NCBI RefSeq assembly: GCF_002017875.1
Contig: NZ_MUFV01000001.1
Coordinates: 558,001 to 622,000 of the forward strand
Direction of reading: 5' to 3'
Source of the DNA: Deinococcus sp. LM3
GTDB taxonomy: Bacteria > Deinococcota > Deinococci > Deinococcales > Deinococcaceae
Length of the DNA: 64,000 bases
The notes under the pieces were generated by a model. That model did not search any database, was not told the origin of the DNA, and saw only the letters and a program-made list of their open reading frames with translations. Each line of letters starts with the position of its first letter. The stretch's first letter is position 1. The translations under genes and the position numbers were made by a program. Of this stretch, positions 33,835-41,988 are shown piece by piece.

Positions 33835-34863
33835 TTACGGCTGGTTCTCTTCCCGGTCCAGCTTGGCGAAGATCATGCGGCCCACGTTCGTCTGCACGTT
33901 GTTCACGACGAGTACGCGGGTGGGCTTGCCCCGGAACTTCAGGCCCTCCTCCACGACGACCATGGTGCCGTCCTCGAGGTACCCGACACCCTGGTCCTTC
34001 TGCTGGCCGCCCTTGCTGATGGTGACGGTCAGGTGATCCCCGGCCTGCACCTGGGGTTTGAGGGCCACGGCCGCCTCGTGGATGCTCAGGATCTGCACGC
34101 CGTGCAGGCGGGCGATCTTGCCGAGGTTCCCGTCGTTCGTGATGATGCGCGCGCCGGTGTCCCGCGCCAGGCGGATCAGTTTGTCGTCGGTGGTGGGCAG
34201 GGCCGGGTCGTCCCAGTCCTCGACGCGCAGGGGACGCAGTTCCCGCAGTTCCTCTAGGACGTTCAGGCCGCGTTTGCCGCGCGTGCGTTTCTGCGCGTCG
34301 TGACTGTCCGAGAGGGTCTGCAACTCGCGCAGGATGAAACCCGGCACGACGATGTCGCCGTCCAGGAAGCCGGTGCGGGCCAGTTCCAGGATGCGGCCGT
34401 CGATGATCACGTTGCTGTCGAGCAGTTTGCTGCCGGGGCGGCGGCGCACCTGCGGGAAGGCCAGCAGTCCGAAGGCCTCGGCGTTGCGCACGGCGAACGA
34501 CACGAAGAACGCCCCCAGCACGGCCGTGATCACGAGGTTCCACACCCAGTTGTAGAAGGGCAGACTCCGGAGCAGGCTGCTGAGCAGCACGCTCAGGAGC
34601 AGCGCCACGATCAGGCCGGAGGTCGCGGCGGCCACGGTGCGGGGGGACAGACCGGCGTACCAGCGTGACAGGCGTGTCAGCAGGGTCTGCGAGAGTCCCT
34701 CGATGCGTGGCGCGAGCAGCAGCGCACTCAGCATTCCGGCCAGCATCAGGCTCAGGGTGTTCACGTACCCGAGTTCGGTGGGTTGCACGGCCGCCAGGGC
34801 GCGGCCCGCCGCCCAGCCGAGCAGCAGACCGAGAAGCATGACAAAGAGGCGAACAGGCAGCAC
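33835..34863 (-). CDS. membrane-anchored PIN-TRAM protein
   Basis: 342 aa of the YacL-like family: about four N-terminal transmembrane helices (residues 1-125), then a PIN domain with acidic residues in KLLDSNVIIDGRILE, a Glu in ILRELQTLSD, and TDDKLIRLA and IITNDGNLGK. A C-terminal TRAM domain (about 275-335) has GDHLTVTISKGGQQKDQGVGYLEDGTMVVVE. It probably cleaves or binds RNA at the membrane. I chose the GTG at 34863, with TAGACT at 34871-34876 exactly 7 nt upstream. An ATG at 34839 is the alternative. Confidence 0.85.
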   Translation of the reverse strand: MLPVRLFVMLLGLLLGWAAGRALAAVQPTELGYVNTLSLMLAGMLSALLLAPRIEGLSQTLLTRLSRWYAGLSPRTVAAATSGLIVALLLSVLLSSLLRSLPFYNWVWNLVITAVLGAFFVSFAVRNAEAFGLLAFPQVRRRPGSKLLDSNVIIDGRILELARTGFLDGDIVVPGFILRELQTLSDSHDAQKRTRGKRGLNVLEELRELRPLRVEDWDDPALPTTDDKLIRLARDTGARIITNDGNLGKIARLHGVQILSIHEAAVALKPQVQAGDHLTVTISKGGQQKDQGVGYLEDGTMVVVEEGLKFRGKPTRVLVVNNVQTNVGRMIFAKLDREENQP

Positions 34864-34870
34864 GGGGCGT

Positions 34871-34876
34871 AGTCTA
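34871..34876 (-). promoter_or_regulatory. leaderless -10 box for the PIN-TRAM gene
   Basis: TAGACT on the minus strand, 7 nt before the GTG at 34863. It supports that start over the ATG at 34839. Confidence 0.5.
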
Positions 34877-35035
34877 CCGGGTCTGCCCCGCAGAATGTCC
34901 TGAACTGCGGGTCCGGCTGCTGGCAGCAGCCTCTCATGGACTGCAGTTGCCTCATGAAGAAACGCCCGGCGGTTACTGCTCACTTCATGAATACCGGGCA
35001 CATCTCAGATTCCGCTCAGCCCCCAGACTGAGGCG

Positions 35036-35314
35036 GTGATACCGACTGCCATCCCCTCTCCGTGCGAGGAAGCCCTGCGCGGACTCGCGGCCGGTCAGGA
35101 CGACCTGCGGCGCTGCATCGAGACGCTCACGCCGATGCTGTTCGCCCTGGCGCGCCGCCTGCACCTGCCGGAAGAGCTGCGGGAGGCGGCGGTAGGCGAC
35201 GCCCTGAGCGACATCCGCCAGCACTGCGGGCAGTGGCCCCGCACGCAGCTTCCGGCGCAGGTATGGGTGCTGGCCGTCGCCCGGCGCCGGTTCCTGTCCA
35301 GCAGCGCGGCCTGA
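35036..35314 (+). CDS. mini protein resembling sigma-70 region 2 only
   Basis: 92 aa from the GTG at 35036. The segment LFALARRLHLPEELREAAVGDALSDIRQHCGQWP, then VWVLAVARRRFL, follows the helix pattern of ECF sigma region 2 (core-binding and -10 recognition), but region 4 is absent. It could be a decayed sigma factor or a small protein that still binds core polymerase. CAGACT lies 6 nt upstream of the GTG, a near-consensus leaderless -10. No anti-sigma gene is adjacent. The family assignment is by pattern only. Confidence 0.5.
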   Translation: MIPTAIPSPCEEALRGLAAGQDDLRRCIETLTPMLFALARRLHLPEELREAAVGDALSDIRQHCGQWPRTQLPAQVWVLAVARRRFLSSSAA

Positions 35315-35402
35315 GTGACCGGGTCTGCGCGGCGTACCTCATAGCAGTCGCAAGAGGGAGCGGGAGTGAACTTCACGCCCTCAGCGGAACTGAGAAGGAC
35401 TG

Positions 35403-35711
35403 TCAGCGGCGGGAAGCGCGCACGCGCAGCACGCGGCCGGGCTCCAGGTCCACCCACCACGTCAGGCCAGCCACGGCGACTGCCAGCGCCAGTGCCACAG
35501 ACGGCACCCAATTCAGATGCGTGCCGGTCAGTGGCGGCAGCAGCAGCAACGTGACGGTCAGCGCCACGCCCAGAAGCAGGGGCAGCACGCCCCGCCAGAA
35601 CCCACTGCGGTCACGGTAATGCAGACGCCGCGCATCGGCCCGCAGGGTGAAGAGGGAGTACAGGCTGGCCCCCGCAGCCATCACAGTCAGCAGAAGATCA
35701 AGGTCGGACAT
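35403..35711 (-). CDS. small membrane protein, three predicted helices
   Basis: 102 aa. Hydrophobic segments at about residues 3-20, 43-62 and 68-85, with a basic cytoplasmic loop (RADARRLHYRDRSGFWRG) between the first two and a basic C-terminus. I do not recognise the family. The ATG at 35711 has TACACT 10 nt upstream. It is convergent with the sigma-like mini gene. Confidence 0.6.
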   Translation of the reverse strand: MSDLDLLLTVMAAGASLYSLFTLRADARRLHYRDRSGFWRGVLPLLLGVALTVTLLLLPPLTGTHLNWVPSVALALAVAVAGLTWWVDLEPGRVLRVRASRR

Positions 35712-35843
35712 GCAATTGCGCAGTGTACTCCGGGGGGTGCGGCCTGAACGGACTTTTCTCGCAGGAACCCTTTGCAGTTCTCACAGCCCGTTCTCATTGG
35801 ATAATGGCCGGGGCAGGTCGGGAACCGCCTGACGGCAACAAAG

Positions 35844-35867
35844 AAAAACCCCCGCCTGAGCGGGAGT
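35844..35867 (-). terminator. rho-independent terminator of the tRNA operon
   Basis: Read on the minus strand, CCCGC-TCAG-GCGGG is followed by GGTTTTTC, a textbook hairpin plus T tract just downstream of tRNA-Val. Confidence 0.85.
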
Positions 35868-35875
35868 TTATCGAT

Positions 35876-35950
35876 TGGTAGACTCGAGGAGATTTGAACT
35901 CCTGACCCCTACAGTGTCAATGTAGTGCTCTACCCCTGAGCTACGAGTCT
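35876..35950 (-). tRNA. tRNA-Val (GAC)
   Basis: 75 nt including an encoded CCA. The acceptor stem AGACTCG/CGAGTCT, anticodon loop TTGACAC (anticodon GAC) and T-arm GTTCAAATC are all visible. It is downstream of tRNA-Cys in the same transcript. Confidence 0.96.
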
Positions 35951-35976
35951 GCGTGCCTGAACGGCCGGGTACTGAT

Positions 35977-36052
<76 letters not shown>

Positions 36053-36238
36053 TGAGGCTTGTGCTGTCCCTTGCGGGCGGCTGGTGGGTCTTCCTCTCCA
36101 GCGGAAGGAATGTTAGCACGGCTTTTCTGGTCTGTAAACAGGGGCATCACACGCGGGCGCAAGAAGTCCCCGGAAGCGCACCGGCACGCCTTCCAGGCCG
36201 GGCACGCACACCCGCCACACACCCGACCGGCCGGGCCC

Positions 36239-36244
36239 TAGACT
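36239..36244 (+). promoter_or_regulatory. leaderless -10 box for the DsbA-like gene
   Basis: TAGACT, 6 nt before the GTG at 36251. The ATG at 36266 would need a 21-nt leader without a Shine-Dalgarno. Confidence 0.5.
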
Positions 36245-36250
36245 GATCCG

Positions 36251-37279
36251 GTGAACCCTGAACACATGCGAACGACGGCCCGCGCCGTGACCCTGGCAGC
36301 CTCGCTGATCCTGGGCGGCGCGCAGGCCCAACTGATGGGAACCCCCGCCGAACTGGCCGCCCAGCCGGCCCTGAAAGGCTTCACGGCGCAGGGAAGCGCC
36401 CTGGTCAGCGGCGCCACCCGCGTCACGCCGGACGTGGCAGGCGGACGCGTGGTGGGGGTGTTCGTGGAATCCGACTCCGTGGACGGCCTGACCCGTGGCG
36501 TCGCTGCCGGCTGGAACGTCGCCGAGAAGGACCTGCCGAAACTCACGCAGAACCTCTCGAACCCGCAACTGCTGACCGCCGCCCGCACCGGCTTCGTGGA
36601 CCTGACGGACGACGCCGGCACCGACCTGATCGCCCTGAAAGTCACCGGGGAAGGCAACTCGACCCGCTACCTGGGGTACGTCGCCATGAAAGTCTGGCCG
36701 GACAGCGCCTTCCCGCCCGTCAAGGCCGCCGCCGGCTCGGTCGGCGCGCCGAACGTCCTGCGGATCTTCAGTGACTTCCAGTGTCCGTACTGCAAGCAGT
36801 TGTGGGACACCTCCATGCGCGACTGGCGGGCGGCTCCCGCCACGTACCGGGTCGTACACTACGAGTTTCCGCTGTCGTTCCACCGCAACGCGCAGGGCGC
36901 CGCCGAGGCCAGCGAATGCGCCGCCGCGCAGGGACGCTTCATGCCCTTCGCAGATCAACTGTTCGCCAACTTCGCGGCCTGGACGCCGCTGGACCCGAAA
37001 GACGCTCCTGCCAAGTACGCCGGCTACGCCAAGGCCGCCGGGCTGAACACGGCAGCCTTCAAGACCTGCGTGGGGCAGCGGACCTTCCGGGCCGACGTGG
37101 AAGCCCAGATGAAAGCCGGGATGGCAGTGAACGTGCAGGGCACGCCGACCGTGTTCCTGAACGGCATGAAACTCACGGATTATTCAGACACAGCCGAACT
37201 GGCCCGCGTCCGCGCCGTCACGACCGCCAGACCGGGCGCCGCCACGCTGATCGACGCGCGGCTGAAACTGTTCCGGTAA
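36251..37279 (+). CDS. secreted DsbA-like thiol oxidoreductase
   Basis: 342 aa. Signal peptide (residues about 6-26, AQA-Q), an N-terminal domain of about 130 residues without a recognised family, then a thioredoxin-fold DsbA domain (about 160-335). Its active site is FSDFQCPYCKQLW (Cys about 178) and its cis-Pro loop is VQGTPTVFLNG. Further Cys (SECAAA, KTCVGQ) may form a structural disulfide. It is probably an extracytoplasmic thiol-disulfide oxidoreductase. I prefer the GTG at 36251 (TAGACT 6 nt upstream); the ATG at 36266 would still leave a full signal peptide. Confidence 0.88.
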   Translation: MNPEHMRTTARAVTLAASLILGGAQAQLMGTPAELAAQPALKGFTAQGSALVSGATRVTPDVAGGRVVGVFVESDSVDGLTRGVAAGWNVAEKDLPKLTQNLSNPQLLTAARTGFVDLTDDAGTDLIALKVTGEGNSTRYLGYVAMKVWPDSAFPPVKAAAGSVGAPNVLRIFSDFQCPYCKQLWDTSMRDWRAAPATYRVVHYEFPLSFHRNAQGAAEASECAAAQGRFMPFADQLFANFAAWTPLDPKDAPAKYAGYAKAAGLNTAAFKTCVGQRTFRADVEAQMKAGMAVNVQGTPTVFLNGMKLTDYSDTAELARVRAVTTARPGAATLIDARLKLFR

Positions 37280-37338
37280 TCAGGGTCGGCCCGCTTCGGG
37301 CGGATCACACCACCGGCGGGGGTATGGACTCCCGCCTC

Positions 37339-37370
37339 TACTTTGCATCACTATGTAGTCATGCAAAGTA
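37339..37370. promoter_or_regulatory. probable PadR operator overlapping the padR start codon
   Basis: TACTTTGCAT (37339-37348) and ATGCAAAGTA (37361-37370) form a perfect 10-bp inverted repeat with a 12-bp spacer. The ATG of padR is the first three bases of the right arm. Binding here would block the promoter and ribosome entry, giving autorepression. Confidence 0.65.
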
Positions 37371-37702
37371 GCAACGCGGACGGCAATCTGCTGCGCGGCA
37401 CCCTGGACTTCCTGCTCCTCGCCAGCCTCGAACACGGTCCCCTCTACGGCCTGCGCATCATCCAGGACGTCCAGCAGCGCACAGGCGGTCACTTCAACTT
37501 CAAGGAAGGCACCCTCTACCCCGCCCTGCACCGCCTGGAAAAACGCGCCCTGATCCGCGCCGAAACCCGCCCCAGCGACACCGGCGGTCCCCCCCGCAAG
37601 TACTACCACCTCACCCCCACCGGCCACACCGAACTGACCCACCAGCGCGACGCGCAACGCGCCCACGCCAGCGCCCTGCGCCCCTACCTGGAATTCGCAT
37701 GA
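37361..37702 (+). CDS. PadR family transcriptional regulator
   Basis: 113 aa. The winged helix is complete: LLRGTLDFLLLASLEHGPLYGLRIIQDVQQRTGGHFNFKEGTLYPALHRLEKRALIRAE, followed by PPRKYYHLTPTGHTEL in the wing. Short PadR proteins of this kind usually repress their own operon with a downstream membrane protein, exactly the context here. The start at 37361 is chosen because it fits the ordinary PadR N-terminus; a TTG at 37343 would extend it into the operator. The stop overlaps the next gene (ATGA). Confidence 0.9.
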   Translation: MQSSNADGNLLRGTLDFLLLASLEHGPLYGLRIIQDVQQRTGGHFNFKEGTLYPALHRLEKRALIRAETRPSDTGGPPRKYYHLTPTGHTELTHQRDAQRAHASALRPYLEFA

Positions 37703-38838
37703 GCCCCGAACAGCAGTACGTCCGCAACGCCACCCGCGGCCTGCGTGGCAAGGAGCGCCAGGAGACCCAGACCGAACTGCTCGACCACATCACCGAACGC
37801 AGCCGGCAACTCACCCTGACCGGCCTGAGTCCCGAACAGGCCCGCACCCAGGCCATGCAGGAACTCGGCCCCGCCCCCACCGTCGCCCGCAGCCTGCGTG
37901 CCGGAAAACACGTCCACCCCGCCCTGAGTGCCGCCGCACTCCTCGCACTCGCCACCCTGCTGCTGTGGCCCGTGCCGGAATTGCTGTATGCACGGACTGA
38001 TCCATTCAACAGTACGACCACTCAACCCATCCGCGAACTCCGTGCAGCGGGTTACCTGACCGTCCGGGAGGCGAACTCTCAGCTGAAGCCATACGGCATT
38101 CAACTCCGGCACCACGGCGAGTCGTGGGAATTACGGAATGCAGCACTCCCAACCGCAAGCATCGGCTCATCAGAAAACTCTTGGAACTGCAAGAGACCCA
38201 TGACGTCCATGGCCGCCGATCAACCCCGCTACCTGCTTTCTGGCATGCCGACCGTCGCCTACGTCAATCCTTCCGCCCTGCTGGTCTGCATGAGCGAGGC
38301 AGGGTGGCCACTTGAATTGGACGGACAACAGGTGAAACTGCAAGGAAAAGCTTTCCCTGACGCATGGACCAGAGAGATCGCCGCCATGTTCTACGTGCCG
38401 CAACTCACCCGTAGCCTCAGCAAATTGCCCCGCCACCTCTGGTCTAGCCCGACTGCGCCCACGCCACAGAATGAGCCCAGCGTGATTGCGTATTCGAGCG
38501 CTTCATCAGAGATTACATGGAGCGCACGCCACGTCGAGACGACTGCGCGGAATGTGGGATTACTCGTCCGGTTCCAGCTCAACGGAACCTCTTGGTCGGA
38601 CAAACGGAAGTATTCGGCACCCATGTTCTTCTCGTTCACGTTGCCAGTCAGCGATCAGGGGACGGTTAACCTTCCTGTCCGCATACCGCACGCTATGAGG
38701 GTCGTTGACCTGACCCTCAAGTCGAACATGAACGACTGGCTCAGGGCAGATACCAGTAGCTTCCCGGCCATCCTCGTGGCGCTGCCCGACCGAACGGATG
38801 CATCCATTGACCTGACCCCGTTGACGTTCAATCGCTGA
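37699..38838 (+). CDS. PadR-linked membrane protein with HAAS-type prefix domain
   Basis: 379 aa. The N-terminal 65 residues (RGLRGKERQETQTELLDHITERSRQLTLTGLSPEQARTQAMQELGPAPTVARSL) form the helical domain common in proteins encoded beside PadR (HAAS/permease-prefix type). One transmembrane helix (about 76-95) follows, then about 280 extracytoplasmic residues that match no family I recognise. From about 38000 onward the DNA is noticeably less GC-rich and uses more A/T-ending codons than neighbouring genes, so the C-terminal part may be a recent acquisition. Confidence 0.65.
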   Translation: MSPEQQYVRNATRGLRGKERQETQTELLDHITERSRQLTLTGLSPEQARTQAMQELGPAPTVARSLRAGKHVHPALSAAALLALATLLLWPVPELLYARTDPFNSTTTQPIRELRAAGYLTVREANSQLKPYGIQLRHHGESWELRNAALPTASIGSSENSWNCKRPMTSMAADQPRYLLSGMPTVAYVNPSALLVCMSEAGWPLELDGQQVKLQGKAFPDAWTREIAAMFYVPQLTRSLSKLPRHLWSSPTAPTPQNEPSVIAYSSASSEITWSARHVETTARNVGLLVRFQLNGTSWSDKRKYSAPMFFSFTLPVSDQGTVNLPVRIPHAMRVVDLTLKSNMNDWLRADTSSFPAILVALPDRTDASIDLTPLTFNR

Positions 38839-38846
38839 TGAATGAC

Positions 38847-38874
38847 AACGCCCGGCCTTCAGGGACCGGGCGTT
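38847..38874. terminator. bidirectional terminator between the HAAS gene and thrS
   Basis: AACGCCCGG and CCGGGCGTT pair perfectly (9 bp) around a 10-nt loop between convergent genes, with a short T run on the plus strand. Confidence 0.75.
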
Positions 38875-38891
38875 TCTGTTGCGGTTCAGCC

Positions 38892-40841
38892 TCAGCTGCG
38901 GGTCTTGTAGCGCGTGAGCAGTTCGGCTTTCAGGTCGTCGAAGCCCACGCCCTTGCGTTCCTTGAGGCCGTCTGGGGTGCGTTCGCGGACGCTGACTTCG
39001 CGGCCTTCCTGTTCCTTGTCGCCCACGACGAGCATGACGGGGATCTTGCTGAGTTCGGCGGTGCGGACCTTGGCGTTCATGCGGTTTGAGGAGTCGTCGA
39101 CTTCGGCGCGCAGGCCGGCGGCGTGCAGTTCGTCCCGCAGCGCCCAGGCGTAGTCGTTGTGGCGGTCGGCGATGGGGATGATCATGATCTGGCGGGGCGC
39201 GAGCCACAGCGGGAAGTCCCCGGCGTAGTGTTCGATGAGGATGCCGGTGAAGCGTTCGACGCTGCCGAACGGGGCGCGGTGGATCATGATGGGGCGGTGG
39301 TCCTGGCCGTCCTCGCCGACGTAGCTGATGTCGAAGCGTTCAGGGAGGTTGTAGTCGACCTGGATGGTGCCGAGCTGCCATTCGCGGCCCAGGACGTCCT
39401 TGACGACGAAGTCGAGTTTGGGGCCGTAGAAGGCGGCGTCGCCGGGTTCGATGGTGTACGGCAGGCCGACTTCCTCGACGGCCTCGATGATCTGCCTCTC
39501 GGCGAGGTTCCAGTTGGCCTCGTCGCCGACGTACTTGTCGCTTTCTGGGTCGCGGGTGCCGACGCGGAAGCGCACGTCGGTCATGCCGAAGGTCTTGAGG
39601 ACCAGCACCGTCAGGTCGAGGACGTCCAGGAATTCCCTTTTCAGCTGATCCGGGCGGCAGAAGATGTGCGCGTCGTCCTGCGTGAATCCGCGCACGCGGG
39701 TCAGGCCGTTCAGTTCGCCGCTCTGCTCGTAACGGTACACCGTGCCGAATTCCGCCAGTCGGACCGGCAGGTCGCGGTAGGAGCGGGGTTTGCTGCCGTA
39801 GATGCGCACGTGGTGCGGGCAGTTCATGGGTTTGAGCATGTACTGCTCGTCATCGACCTCGATGGGGTTGAACTGCGACTCGGCATAGTACGGGTAGTGG
39901 CCGCTGGTGCGGTACAGGTCGAGGTTCCCGATGTTGGGCGTGATGACACCCTGGTAGCCGCGCTTGAACTGCTGTTCCTTGAGGAACGCGGTGAGTTCCT
40001 CGCGCAGGACCGTGCCGTTCGGTAGCCACAGCGGAAGGCCCTTGCCGACCATGGGGTCGATGGTGAACAGTTCGAGTTCCTTGCCGAGTTTGCGGTGGTC
40101 GCGGCGCTTGGCTTCTTCCAGGGCGTGCAGGTACTCGTCGAGTTCCTTCTGGCTGGCGAACGCCACGCCGTACACGCGTTGGAGGATAGGGTTCTTCTCG
40201 TTGCCGCGCCAGTACGCGCCGGACGTGCTCATGAGCTTGAACGCGCCGGGCAGACGGCCCGTGCTCGGGAAGTGCGGCCCACGGCACAGGTCCGTGTAGT
40301 CACCCTGGGTGTAGAAGGTGATGGGTTCGTCCTCGGGGAGGCCCGCGATGAGTTCCTGCTTGTACGGGTCGTGCGGGAACTGCGCGAGGCCCTCGGCGCG
40401 CGTGATCTCGCGGCGCGTGAACGGCAGGTTCCGGCTGATGATGTCCCGCATGACCTTCTCGATTTCCGGCAGGTCCTCTTCCTTGATGGGTTCGGGCAGG
40501 TCGAAATCCTGGTACCAGCCGTTCTCGATGCTGGGGCCCACGCCGCGCTTGATCTGGTCGTCCGCGTACCCCTTGGCGCGGTAGTACTCGCCGACCGCCT
40601 GACTCATGACGTGGCCCAGCGAGTGCCGGAACAGCGGGGCGGCGTCGCCCGGGTTCTTCTTGGTGATCAGCGTGATGGCCGCGCCGTCGGGCAGGGGCGT
40701 CATCAGGTCCACCAGTTCACCGTTCGCGGTGGCGGCCACGGCGTCACCGGCAAGGCGTTCACCGATGGCGCGCGCGGCGTCCAGCGCGGTGGCGCCCTGA
40801 GCGAGTTCCAGTTGTTTACCGTCGGGAAGAACTACGTGCAT
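38892..40841 (-). CDS. thrS: threonyl-tRNA synthetase
   Basis: 649 aa, a full-length bacterial ThrRS. In order: TGS domain (MHVVLPDGKQLELAQGATALDAAR), the editing domain with HSLGHVMSQAV and the distal zinc/editing Cys (YTDLCRGPHFPSTG), and the class II catalytic core (MLKPMNCPHHVRIY with the zinc Cys, RLAEFGTVYRYEQSGELNGLTRVRGFTQDDAHIF, HRAPFGSVERFTGILIEHYAG). The C-terminal anticodon-binding domain is also present. It charges tRNA-Thr. The 5' leader holds a small ORF and a strong hairpin (see separate entries), so autoregulation is likely. An AGGAAAGAGG Shine-Dalgarno lies before the ATG. Confidence 0.97.
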   Translation of the reverse strand: MHVVLPDGKQLELAQGATALDAARAIGERLAGDAVAATANGELVDLMTPLPDGAAITLITKKNPGDAAPLFRHSLGHVMSQAVGEYYRAKGYADDQIKRGVGPSIENGWYQDFDLPEPIKEEDLPEIEKVMRDIISRNLPFTRREITRAEGLAQFPHDPYKQELIAGLPEDEPITFYTQGDYTDLCRGPHFPSTGRLPGAFKLMSTSGAYWRGNEKNPILQRVYGVAFASQKELDEYLHALEEAKRRDHRKLGKELELFTIDPMVGKGLPLWLPNGTVLREELTAFLKEQQFKRGYQGVITPNIGNLDLYRTSGHYPYYAESQFNPIEVDDEQYMLKPMNCPHHVRIYGSKPRSYRDLPVRLAEFGTVYRYEQSGELNGLTRVRGFTQDDAHIFCRPDQLKREFLDVLDLTVLVLKTFGMTDVRFRVGTRDPESDKYVGDEANWNLAERQIIEAVEEVGLPYTIEPGDAAFYGPKLDFVVKDVLGREWQLGTIQVDYNLPERFDISYVGEDGQDHRPIMIHRAPFGSVERFTGILIEHYAGDFPLWLAPRQIMIIPIADRHNDYAWALRDELHAAGLRAEVDDSSNRMNAKVRTAELSKIPVMLVVGDKEQEGREVSVRERTPDGLKERKGVGFDDLKAELLTRYKTRS

Positions 40842-40922
40842 ATCAACCTCTTTCCTGGCAGGTCGCCTTCAGCGCCCACCAGCGTCCATAGAGAAAGCCC
40901 GGTCTGACCACACCCAGCAGAA

Positions 40923-40956
40923 CGCCTGAAAACCACGGAAAGTGGGTTCTCAGGCG
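40923..40956 (-). promoter_or_regulatory. structured hairpin in the thrS leader
   Basis: CGCCTGA (40923-40929) pairs with TCAGGCG (40950-40956). A further six pairs lie inside (AACCAC with GTGG-G-TT) and the loop is 5 nt. It is 82 nt upstream of the thrS ATG and contains the stop codon of the leader ORF, so ribosomes finishing the leader peptide would melt it. Confidence 0.5.
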
Positions 40957-41051
40957 CTGAGAGTTCGCGTGACCAGTCCGGGCAACAGCGGCATTCGGTG
41001 CAGCCCCACGCCACGCATCACCAGACCGGAGTGACGGGCGGGAAGCTTCAT
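40950..41051 (-). CDS. 33-aa leader ORF upstream of thrS
   Basis: ATG at 41051 with TATCCT at 41058-41063 exactly 6 nt before it, so the transcript probably begins at this ATG. The peptide starts MKLPARHSGLVMRGVGL and ends VTRTLSA; two of its last six residues are Thr. The stop lies in the right arm of the leader hairpin. It may be a translated leader that couples Thr-tRNA supply or ribosome movement to thrS expression. The Thr content is modest, so classical attenuation is not certain. Confidence 0.45.
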   Translation of the reverse strand: MKLPARHSGLVMRGVGLHRMPLLPGLVTRTLSA

Positions 41052-41057
41052 GGGGGC

Positions 41058-41063
41058 AGGATA
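41058..41063 (-). promoter_or_regulatory. -10 box of the thrS transcript
   Basis: TATCCT on the minus strand, 6 nt before the leader ORF ATG at 41051. The thrS 5' region is therefore about 210 nt long. Confidence 0.5.
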
Positions 41064-41118
41064 GCGCCCGGGAGCACGCAGCGGCAACCAGAGACGCACG
41101 CGGCACGTACTGAACGGC

Positions 41119-41973
41119 ATGACCCTGCTGCCCGTACACATCGAGGAAACGCCGCGGTGGTGGCCCGCCGCGCGCCTGCTGCTGCTCCTTCCCCTGCTGA
41201 TCCTGCCAGCCCTGCTGCTGCTCCCGCCCGTGTTGAGGCTGCCGGTGTACTCGGTGCAGGGCGGCACGCTCACGGCGCGGTCGCTGGGCGCACGGGTGGT
41301 CATTCCGCCCGGCACGCCGGTTCAGTCTCGGGCCATCACACTGCGCGGCAAGGTCATCGGCAGCGCCCTGCCGGGGTACACGGTCGGCCTGTTCCGCACG
41401 CCCACCGGTCGTGCCCAGGTGTTCAGCGACGGTTCGCAGGGGCGCTCGGCGCTGGTGTTCGCCACCCGGCCGCCCACCGTCCTGACGCCCGCCGACCCGC
41501 AGGCGCTGCTGCGCTCCTGGCAGGCCGGAGAGAACGGCATCTTCCGGCCCGCCCGCCCCGCCAGACCCGACTGGACGCTGCTGCTCCTGCTCCCGCTCTT
41601 GCCCATCGCTGTTCTGCTGCTCGCCCGGCCGCGCCTGACCTACCGGCTGGACGGTGACACCCTGACCGTCCGGACTGCCGCGACCACCCTGCGGTTCCCC
41701 CGGCACGACACCCGCGCCGCCCTGACGCACACCCCCCTGGGCGCGCGGCTGTTCGGGACCGCCACGCCCGGTTACTACACTGGCACGTTCATCAGCCGCG
41801 CCGGAACCGGCGGGAAGATCCAGGCCGCAGCGGGCGCCGCACGCCCAGGGCAGGCCGTGATTCTCACCCACCACGACCGGGAGTACTACCTGACACCCAG
41901 CGACCCGCAGGCGCTGATCGACTGGTTCAGCACCGGCACGGTGCCCCAGGCTGTCCCCCCAGCCGGGAGTTGA
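41119..41973 (+). CDS. membrane protein with two duplicated PH-like domains
   Basis: 284 aa with two units, each a transmembrane helix followed by a beta-rich domain. The helices lie at about residues 17-40 and 151-170. The two domains align: YSVQGGTLTARSLGARVVIPPGTP with YRLDGDTLTVRTAATTLRFPRHDT, ALPGYTVGLFRT with ATPGYYTGTFIS, and LTPADPQALLRSW with LTPSDPQALIDWF. The pattern suggests a bacterial PH-type fold (bPH-like), as in proteins annotated as PH-domain membrane proteins. The function is unknown. It is divergent from thrS. Confidence 0.7.
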   Translation: MTLLPVHIEETPRWWPAARLLLLLPLLILPALLLLPPVLRLPVYSVQGGTLTARSLGARVVIPPGTPVQSRAITLRGKVIGSALPGYTVGLFRTPTGRAQVFSDGSQGRSALVFATRPPTVLTPADPQALLRSWQAGENGIFRPARPARPDWTLLLLLPLLPIAVLLLARPRLTYRLDGDTLTVRTAATTLRFPRHDTRAALTHTPLGARLFGTATPGYYTGTFISRAGTGGKIQAAAGAARPGQAVILTHHDREYYLTPSDPQALIDWFSTGTVPQAVPPAGS

Positions 41974-41988
41974 TCCGGTCCTGTCCAC

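Noticed and set aside
40842..41060. T-box riboswitch upstream of thrS
   Set aside because: No AGGGTGGNACCGCG block and no antiterminator/terminator pair with a T tract; only a hairpin and a small ORF are seen.
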